Part shown: piece after piece, positions 1 to 4,469 of the stretch | Numbering within the stretch: position 1 is the first letter of the stretch | How the letters are laid out: each line of letters opens with the position of its first letter | Assembly: GCA_030614645.1 (NCBI GenBank) | Contig: JAUWTR010000142.1 | Span: forward strand, 1 to 5,521 | Reading direction: 5' to 3' | DNA: 5,521 bases | Origin: Candidatus Aminicenantota bacterium | GTDB taxonomy: Bacteria; Acidobacteriota; Aminicenantia; Aminicenantales; Aminicenantaceae | Program-made: the position numbers and the translations under genes | Notes under the pieces: generated by a model | Databases searched by the model: none | Seen by the model: the letters and a program-made list of their open reading frames with translations, nothing else | Told to the model about the DNA's origin: nothing

Positions 1-219
1 CAATATGCCGTTCTGCCCCAGATCAGGCGCCTCTCCATGGTCAGTGGCATAATCAATAGCCCCGGTCATCATTGTTATTACATCTTTCATGGTGCCTTTC
101 TGTTTGGCCTTCTGCAGGGCTGTGATCGCATTCGGGACCAAGAGTGCAGCCAGAATACCGATGATCGCAACCACGATAAGCAGTTCGATCAAAGTAAAAC
201 CTTTTTCTCTTTTAAGCAT
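1..219 (-). CDS. pilA: Type IV prepilin (PilA-like), 3' end off the window
   Basis: Encodes the first 73 residues of a type IV pilin precursor, the subunit that PilD-type peptidase cleaves and methylates and that is polymerised into the pilus. The N-terminus is MLKREKGFTLIELLIVVAII. It has a short basic leader of 7 residues, the cleavage site G7|F8, and Glu at mature position +5 (E12). A hydrophobic helix of about 20 residues follows, reaching the Pro in LVPN, and then a charged amphipathic stretch (KAKQKGTMKD). The start is fixed by an AGGAGG six bases upstream and by the leader. The gene lies downstream of pilR behind its own sigma-54 promoter, the usual position of the major pilin. The C-terminal head domain is missing, so a GspG-like pseudopilin or a minor pilin cannot be excluded. 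The class is certain; assignment as the major pilin rests on context. Confidence 0.93.
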   Translation of the reverse strand, partial: MLKREKGFTLIELLIVVAIIGILAALLVPNAITALQKAKQKGTMKDVITMMTGAIDYATDHGEAPDLGQNGIL

Positions 220-225
220 TTAAAA

Positions 226-231
226 CCTCCT
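226..231 (-). promoter_or_regulatory. Ribosome binding site of pilA
   Basis: The minus strand reads AGGAGG followed by TTTTAA and then ATG. This is a full-consensus Shine-Dalgarno with 6-base spacing, the strongest in the window, as expected for an abundant structural protein. It fixes the pilA start at 219. Confidence 0.9.
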
Positions 232-288
232 GTTGTTTTCCAGTGATTCTTTTTTTTCCACTAGATATTTTCATGACACCTATACTAA

Positions 289-305
289 AGCAACTTTTAT
301 GCCAA
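289..305 (-). promoter_or_regulatory. Sigma-54 promoter of pilA
   Basis: The minus strand reads TTGGCATAAAAGTTGCT. It matches the -24/-12 consensus TGGCAC-N5-TTGCW, with the invariant GG and GC exactly 10 bases apart; the only mismatch in the -24 box is the last base (T for C). Placing GC at -13/-12 puts the start of transcription near 278 and gives a leader of about 59 bases ending in the strong pilA ribosome site. The gene upstream, pilR, encodes a sigma-54 activator with a GSFTGA loop, and PilR-dependent sigma-54 transcription of pilA is established in Pseudomonas and Myxococcus. The motif and spacing are seen directly; its use is inferred. Confidence 0.88.
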
Positions 306-445
306 GCTGTACCTTACTTAATTCCTTTATATTAAGCAGGTTACATATTCTCATCATCCAACTCCATTCATTATTCAGCATTATTTGTCACCCATTTAAC
401 AATTTTTGGCAAACCCTCTGCTTATGCTTATAGCAGGCATTTCGC

Positions 446-474
446 AATATAGCATAATTTTAACAATGGAACAA
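446..474 (-). promoter_or_regulatory. Possible sigma-70-like promoter upstream of pilA (weak)
   Basis: The minus strand carries TTGTTC, a 17-base spacer, and TATATT preceded by TGC, which makes an extended -10 (TGn). The -10 matches 5 of 6 consensus bases but the -35 only 3 of 6. The -35 overlaps one unit of the 8-bp repeat array. Transcripts would carry a leader of about 220 bases before pilA. In an AT-rich spacer such matches arise by chance, so this is tentative. Confidence 0.22.
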
Positions 475-501
475 TTTAACAATATAACAACGTAACAATG
501 A
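462..501. repeat. Tandem array of five 8-bp units (AACAATNN)
   Basis: Five units start at 462, 470, 478, 486 and 494, exactly 8 bases apart: AACAATGG, AACAATTT, AACAATAT, AACAACGT, AACAATGA. The first five bases are invariant, the sixth is T in four of five, and the last two vary. A further isolated AACAAT sits at 398-403. On the transcribed strand the unit reads NNATTGTT. The array lies about 185-225 bases upstream of the predicted pilA start of transcription, within reach of enhancer sites for sigma-54 activators. It could equally be a neutral short tandem repeat. No known PilR site (TGTC-type) is evident in it. Confidence 0.75.
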
Positions 502-543
502 CTCTTCTTCTATTCTCCTTTTCCTGCTTTTCTGTTTTTCTCT

Positions 544-564
544 ATTTACCATTTACTATTCACC
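544..564. repeat. Three 7-bp tandem units overlapping the 3' end of pilR
   Basis: ATTTACC (544-550), ATTTACT (551-557) and ATTCACC (558-564) stand in perfect 7-base register. On the coding strand the units read GGTGAAT, AGTAAAT and GGTAAAT. The last two sense codons of pilR (Gly, Glu) and its TAG stop lie within the repeat, so the repeat forms the C-terminal end of the protein. It resembles the short heptameric tandem repeats found in intergenic DNA of many bacteria. With only three imperfect units, chance is possible. Confidence 0.55.
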
Positions 565-1926
565 GATTTTAAGCTCATGCTTTTCAATCAAATAACGCAG
601 AGACCGATAATTGACTCCTAAAATCCCGGCTGCTACTTTGAGTCTTCCTGAGGAAAGGTCCAGGGCTCTTACAACATAGTTTTTAGAAATCTCATCCAAG
701 GTTTTATTCAGGTCAAACCCAGGCTCCAAGTTAAGGTCTTTATGCGATTTTTTCCTGGGAGCCAGCAATTCATCCGGAAGGCTCTTTATAGTTATTGTCT
801 CCCTCTCCTCAATAGCAACTATTCTCTCAATAGTATTTTCCAGCTCTCTAACATTACCTGGCCAGGCATAAGATTCAAATATATTAAAAACCTCAGGAGC
901 AATCCTCTTCATCTTGCTTCCCGTCTTCGAACAATATTTCTCAAGAAAATGGGTTACTAGGAGGGGGATGTCGTCCTTGCGCTCTCTTAAAGGCGGCATC
1001 TCAAAGGAAATTACATTTATACGATAAAATAGGTCTTCCCGGAATCTTCCCTCATCCAGTCTCTGCTTTAGATCCTGGTTGGTAGCGGCGACTATGCGGA
1101 CATCAATCAAGATCTCATCATTCCCCCCAACCCGCCTGATTCTTTTATCCTGAAGAGTCCGAAGGAGTTTGACCTGAGCCATTGGACTCAACTCCCCGAT
1201 CTCATCAAGAAAGATCGTGCCTTTCTCAGCAGTTTCAATCATTCCTTTTTTATTGGCAATTGCCCCGGTAAAAGAACCTTTAACATGACCGTAAAGCTCG
1301 CTTTCCAGTAAATTTTCCGGCAATGCCCCGCAATTTACCGAGACAAAAGGCCTTTCCTGCCTGCGGCTGTTAAAATGAATGGCACGGGCGGCAATCTCTT
1401 TTCCTGTGCCGCTCTCCCCGCCTATCAGTATGGTAGAATCAGAATCTCTTATCTTTTCAATTAAATCGTATATCTGCTTCATCTTTTTGTTCTTACCGAC
1501 TATGTTTTCAAATCTATTTTTTTCCTTGAGCTGCTGTTTCAGCTTGATATTTTCCGTTTTCAACTTTCGTTTTTCCAAGCCCTGGGCTACAATTATTTTA
1601 AGCTCCTCAATATCAAAAGGCTTCACTACGTAATCCACAGCTCCGTTTTTAAAAGCTTCTACCGCTTGTTTTAGAGTGCCATACGCTGTGATCATAATGA
1701 CTGGAGTATTAGGGGTTTTATCCATGACATGCTTTAAAATATCCATACCGCTCATCTGAGGAAGCTTTATATCAGTAAGGATCAGATCAAAATCCTCTTT
1801 GTCGATCAAATCAATTCCCCTTGGTGCAGATAGGGATGACAATACTGAATAGCCTTCTTTTTTAAATACTATTGTGAGAAGGTCAATAATGCTTTTTTCA
1901 TCATCTATTATCAGTATTTTATCCAT
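556..1926 (-). CDS. pilR: PilR, NtrC-family sigma-54 response regulator
   Basis: A 456-residue transcription activator expected to switch on pilA when phosphorylated by PilS. It has a receiver domain (about 1-120) with acidic pocket D8/D9, phospho-acceptor D52, T80 and K102, then a charged, probably coiled-coil linker (about 116-138). The AAA+ domain (about 140-375) has Walker A GESGTGKE (170-177), the sigma-54 contact loop GSFTGA (217-222) and Walker B GTIFLDEIGE (236-245). A Fis-type helix-turn-helix (about 406-456) contains VNYRSLRYLIEK, close to the FRSLRYR helix typical of PilR. Length is normal and no key residue is missing. AAGGA eight bases before the ATG supports the start. It follows pilS by 15 bases, so the two are co-transcribed. 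Position next to pilS and pilA, plus the HTH, favours PilR over other NtrC paralogues. Confidence 0.95.
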   Translation of the reverse strand: MDKILIIDDEKSIIDLLTIVFKKEGYSVLSSLSAPRGIDLIDKEDFDLILTDIKLPQMSGMDILKHVMDKTPNTPVIMITAYGTLKQAVEAFKNGAVDYVVKPFDIEELKIIVAQGLEKRKLKTENIKLKQQLKEKNRFENIVGKNKKMKQIYDLIEKIRDSDSTILIGGESGTGKEIAARAIHFNSRRQERPFVSVNCGALPENLLESELYGHVKGSFTGAIANKKGMIETAEKGTIFLDEIGELSPMAQVKLLRTLQDKRIRRVGGNDEILIDVRIVAATNQDLKQRLDEGRFREDLFYRINVISFEMPPLRERKDDIPLLVTHFLEKYCSKTGSKMKRIAPEVFNIFESYAWPGNVRELENTIERIVAIEERETITIKSLPDELLAPRKKSHKDLNLEPGFDLNKTLDEISKNYVVRALDLSSGRLKVAAGILGVNYRSLRYLIEKHELKIGE

Positions 1927-1934
1927 TTTTAATA

Positions 1935-1939
1935 TCCTT
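1935..1939 (-). promoter_or_regulatory. Ribosome binding site of pilR
   Basis: AAGGA on the minus strand is separated from the ATG at 1926 by eight bases (TATTAAAA). It lies in the 15-base gap after the pilS stop and shows that pilR is translated from its own site within the operon. Confidence 0.8.
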
Positions 1940-1941
1940 GT

Positions 1942-3210
1942 TTATTTATTGAATTCAGCTGCACTCTGCCAGGGAAGCATGATGACTATTTTGGTTCCTC
2001 TTCCCGGGTCGGAAAAAACCTCGATCCTGCCTTTATAATCATCGACAATTCGGTGTACAATCGACAGCCCGATTCCTTTTCCTTCTTTAAACCCGGAATA
2101 AAACGGTTCAAAAAGCCGGGCTTTTTCCTCTTTAGTCATACCCGAGCCATTATCAAAAAAAACCAGAGAAATTTCGTCTTTTCCTTTTTTTATAAAATCA
2201 ATCTTAAGAGTTCCACCTTCTGGCATAGCTTTTATCCCATTTTTAAGAAGATTCCAGAAAATCTGTTTAAACTGGTTTTTACTGCCGTAATATGTCAGTT
2301 TAGCAGATTTATAATTTCCTTCTATCCGGTATTTACTAGCAAGCACCCCGCCTCTCTGCATCAGGGTAAGAGTCTCATCCATAAGCGCGGATAAGTTAAG
2401 CTCTGAAAAGGTCTGTTTGCTGGGGGATGCCATGTTTAAGAACTGCTCCATAGATTGGGATGCCCGCTGCGACTCATCGATCACTATGTCCATAAGTCTA
2501 TTTTGCTCGCCGGAAAGTTTCATTTCTTTCCTGAGCACTTGAACCGAGCCGGAGATAGCAGCTAAAGGATTCCGGATCTCATGGGCAAGCTGAGCAGAGA
2601 ACTCTCCGGCAACAGCCAGATTCTTTTTTATCTCCAGCTCCTTCTCAGCAATCTGAAGCTGTTTACGTGTCTTCCTTAGACTCCCGGTCAGATAATTCAT
2701 TAAAAAAGCAACCAGGAAAAAAACCCCCCAGGCAATAAATATGTTGTTGAGCACAAATCCAAAAGAATATTCAGCCCGCTGACCGGAATAAAAATAGGGG
2801 ATAATTCCCAAGTACATTCCATCTACTAGAATTCCAAAAAACACACTGGCTAGAGCAGCTGTAATATAGGTCGCCCGGCTGGACAGAACAATACTTGCGG
2901 CGATTATCTCGAAAATATATAAAAAGTAAAAAGAGCCTCTCAGGCCCCCGGCCAGATAAACTAAAAGTGTAATAAATAGGAGATCAAAAAATATCTGCAA
3001 ATAGACTTGAAAAACATAATATTTTCCCAGATGGTATAAGATTAAATATATAAGCGACAAAAAATAAACAGCGATTATTAGATAAAACAAAGGTAAGAAG
3101 ATCAGGTGTTCGGAGGCCTCAAACTGAATAAAAGTGCTTACTATTATCGAAGTGATAATGATCAAACGCAGGATGATGAACCAGAGAATATCTTTTCTTT
3201 TTGTTTCCAT
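1942..3210 (-). CDS. pilS: PilS, membrane sensor histidine kinase
   Basis: A 422-residue kinase that is the likely phosphodonor for the adjacent PilR. The N-terminal half (about 8-175) is very hydrophobic with about six membrane segments (roughly 10-30, 36-58, 67-88, 93-110, 114-135, 152-174), so the sensor is embedded in the membrane. A charged, probably helical linker (177-197) leads to the H-box HEIRNP with H210 as phospho-acceptor. The ATPase domain has an N-box (NLLKNGIKAM, 320-329), G1 DNGSGM (353-358), an F-box LFEPFYS, and G2 GKGIGLS (377-383). All catalytic motifs are intact. Little room remains between membrane part and H-box, so the PAS domain found in Pseudomonas PilS appears absent, which fits the short length. 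The ATG at 3210 has only a weak upstream ribosome site, and a repeat hairpin lies just before it. No better start is seen. Confidence 0.93.
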   Translation of the reverse strand: METKRKDILWFIILRLIIITSIIVSTFIQFEASEHLIFLPLFYLIIAVYFLSLIYLILYHLGKYYVFQVYLQIFFDLLFITLLVYLAGGLRGSFYFLYIFEIIAASIVLSSRATYITAALASVFFGILVDGMYLGIIPYFYSGQRAEYSFGFVLNNIFIAWGVFFLVAFLMNYLTGSLRKTRKQLQIAEKELEIKKNLAVAGEFSAQLAHEIRNPLAAISGSVQVLRKEMKLSGEQNRLMDIVIDESQRASQSMEQFLNMASPSKQTFSELNLSALMDETLTLMQRGGVLASKYRIEGNYKSAKLTYYGSKNQFKQIFWNLLKNGIKAMPEGGTLKIDFIKKGKDEISLVFFDNGSGMTKEEKARLFEPFYSGFKEGKGIGLSIVHRIVDDYKGRIEVFSDPGRGTKIVIMLPWQSAAEFNK

Positions 3211-3218
3211 TATCTTAG

Positions 3219-3255
3219 AAGGGGACAGTCCCTTATTAAGAGGGACAGCCCCCTT
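3219..3255. repeat. Hairpin made of two GGGACAG repeats between pilC and pilS
   Basis: AAGGGGACAGTCCCT (3219-3233) and AGGGACAGCCCCCTT (3241-3255) can pair along 15 positions with two mismatches (3225/3249 and 3227/3247) around a 7-base loop. The core GGGACAGYCCC is also repeated directly with a 20-base offset, and the first copy is itself a palindrome (GGGAC-A-GTCCC). On the transcript the stem is followed by CUAAGAUA and then the pilS AUG, with no U-run, so it is not an ordinary intrinsic terminator. It resembles GGGGACAGTCCC-type intergenic repeats known from environmental genomes, some of the REP kind. It could reduce expression of pilS, stabilise the upstream mRNA, or be a passive insertion. 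Confidence 0.72.
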
Positions 3256-3266
3256 TCCTTAGCTAA

Positions 3267-3602
3267 TTATAGTTCTGCCAGCAGGCTAAAAATTGGCAGG
3301 TACATGGAAACAACGATCATCCCGACCAGACCGCCTACAAAGATCAGCAATACCGGCTCCAGAACGGACAGAAGGGCTGCTACAGAAGCTTCCACTTCCT
3401 CATCATAGAAATCTGCTAATTTGACCAACATTTCATCCAGAGTTCCTGTCGCTTCTCCTACTCCTACCATCTGGACCATCATAAAGGGAAAAGCTCCTGC
3501 TTCCTTGAAGGCATCTGTAAGGCTGGTCCCTTCAGCCACCATTGACCTGGACCGCATAACATGGTCTTCTAAAATCACATTACCCGAAGTGGTCGAGGTC
3601 AC
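3267..3602 (-). CDS. pilC: PilC C-terminal part (111 residues)
   Basis: In the same frame as the N-terminal part and separated from it only by TGA and one Lys codon. It holds the rest of the second T2SSF domain, including GEATGTLDEML (49-59 of this piece), the counterpart of GEQSGSLD in the first domain. The last membrane segment (about 80-104, LEPVLLIFVGGLVGMIVVSMYLP) and the short C-terminal tail follow. A GTG at 3602 is preceded by GGAAAG at 7-base spacing and sits four bases after the stop, so reinitiation after termination is physically possible. The protein is an unmistakable PilC C-terminus. Whether it is made separately is unknown. Confidence 0.72.
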   Translation of the reverse strand: MTSTTSGNVILEDHVMRSRSMVAEGTSLTDAFKEAGAFPFMMVQMVGVGEATGTLDEMLVKLADFYDEEVEASVAALLSVLEPVLLIFVGGLVGMIVVSMYLPIFSLLAEL

Positions 3603-3605
3603 TTT

Positions 3606-4469
3606 TCAGCTTTCCAGCATAGGGACCCCACCTGATAAAAGTGTGCTCAAAGTCCTAGTTATCCGGGACAAACCGACCTTTTCCAGAAGCGAACCAAACA
3701 AAGGCACCTTTAAAGTCATACTATCAAATATCTTGCGGCCTTTCTCTGTTTTGCGGGCAAATCTGATCAAAAAGATAAACGCTATAATCCCCAGGAATAT
3801 AAAGATAATATATTTCTGGACAAAGTAGCTCACAGCCAATACAAAAGCAGTTAAGCCTGGAAGGGTTGCTCCCAGTTCTATAAAAATATTGGCAAAAACC
3901 GGTATAACCTGCCACATCATAAAAATCACAACAATTATGGCAAAAACCACGATCGTAACCGGATATATCATAGCCTGTTTGACCTGAGCTTTTAACTTTA
4001 CTATTTTTTCCAAAAACTCCGCCAGCCGCCTTAACATAATATCCAGAGAACCGCTCTGCTCTCCGGAGGCGATTAAATTGCAATACAGGTCATCAAAAAC
4101 TTTGGGGAACTTTCGTTTTGCCTGGTTCAGGGTCGAACCTGCTTCAACATCCTCACGAATATTTTCGATGACTTTTTTAAAATACTTATTTTTGGTCTGT
4201 TCGGCCAGAATATTTAAACTCTGGATCAAGGGAAGCTCAGCATCGATCAACACGGAAAGCTGTCGGCTGTAAATTGCCAGTTCTTTTGGCTTTACTGACC
4301 TTTTTTCCAGAAATGGAATATGTAGTTCAGCTCGCTTTTTTGAGATTTCTGAAACTTTTATCTGCTCTTTTTGCAGAACGAGGGACAATTCCTCAGATGA
4401 ACGAGCCCTCCGTTCTCCTTCAACAATATCTCCATAACGATTTTTTCCCTTCCATTTAAATAATGCCAT
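3606..4469 (-). CDS. pilC: PilC N-terminal part (287 residues)
   Basis: This open frame covers the N-terminal extension, the first T2SSF cytoplasmic domain (about 60-165, with SGEQSGSLD at 136-143 region), the first membrane segment (about 170-190, after KQAMIYP), a second (about 218-236), and the beginning of the second T2SSF domain up to GGVPMLES. The ATG overlaps the pilT stop by one base (TAATG), and AGGGG lies six bases upstream, so start and translational coupling to pilT are well supported. Alone it would lack most of the second cytoplasmic domain and the last membrane segment, and would probably not form a working platform. Composition is AT-rich like pilS and pilR. Confidence 0.88.
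   Translation of the reverse strand: MALFKWKGKNRYGDIVEGERRARSSEELSLVLQKEQIKVSEISKKRAELHIPFLEKRSVKPKELAIYSRQLSVLIDAELPLIQSLNILAEQTKNKYFKKVIENIREDVEAGSTLNQAKRKFPKVFDDLYCNLIASGEQSGSLDIMLRRLAEFLEKIVKLKAQVKQAMIYPVTIVVFAIIVVIFMMWQVIPVFANIFIELGATLPGLTAFVLAVSYFVQKYIIFIFLGIIAFIFLIRFARKTEKGRKIFDSMTLKVPLFGSLLEKVGLSRITRTLSTLLSGGVPMLES

Larger units (their letters stand above)
220..555. other. pilR-pilA intergenic control region
   Basis: This is the only gene-free stretch over 300 bases. Read on the minus strand from pilR to pilA, it holds the end of a 7-bp repeat, a purine-rich tract (about 502-545), a five-copy 8-bp tandem repeat (462-501), a weak sigma-70-like promoter, about 140 bases without a recognisable element, the sigma-54 promoter, and the pilA leader. 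The leader contains a run of eight A residues (250-257) inside a weak six-pair hairpin (arms 259-264 and 240-245). I see no intrinsic terminator after pilR, so read-through from pilR into pilA is possible. Short open frames on the plus strand here have no ribosome site and no recognisable protein features. Confidence 0.7.
3267..4469 (-). pseudogene. pilC: pilC, full extent, interrupted by an in-frame TGA at codon 288
   Basis: Read through the stop, this is a 400-codon gene with the normal length and architecture of PilC, the inner-membrane platform protein of type IV pili. The TGA (3608-3606) falls where homologues have Leu: GVPMLES-stop-KVTSTTSGN aligns with the family pattern GVP(L/I)xxALxxVAxxxGN. 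The frame is identical on both sides and conservation continues, so a single base change from TTA is the simplest explanation. pilT, pilC and pilS end in TAA and pilR in TAG. pilR and pilS have no in-frame TGA and use TGG for Trp, which argues against a recoded TGA. A sequencing or assembly error, a recent inactivating mutation, or expression as two pieces all fit. Confidence 0.8.

Noticed and set aside
386..389. A TGTC motif like known PilR binding sites.
   Set aside because: It occurs once, without the repeated arrangement described for Pseudomonas PilR. A single 4-base match is uninformative.
406..423. A sigma-54-like motif on the plus strand (TTGGCAAACCCTCTGCTT) with GG-N10-GC spacing.
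   Set aside because: It points into the 3' end of pilR with no plus-strand gene downstream, and its -12 half is poor (CTGC). Most likely chance.
37..433. Two short plus-strand open frames over the pilA start and intergenic region.
   Set aside because: The first is antisense to the pilin coding sequence and the second covers promoter and leader. Neither has a ribosome site or protein-like composition.
462..501. CRISPR array or replication-origin iterons for the AACAATNN repeat.
   Set aside because: Units are 8 bp without spacers, and there is no replication gene or DnaA-box cluster nearby, so neither reading fits.
3219..3255. Intrinsic terminator after pilC.
   Set aside because: The stem has no U-run on either strand after it, and pilS follows in the same direction within a few bases.
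3606..3608. TGA read as selenocysteine, or as Gly or Trp under an alternative code.
   Set aside because: The position is Leu in the family, PilC is not a redox enzyme, and I see no obvious selenocysteine hairpin just after it. pilR and pilS have no internal TGA and use TGG for Trp. One codon cannot support recoding.
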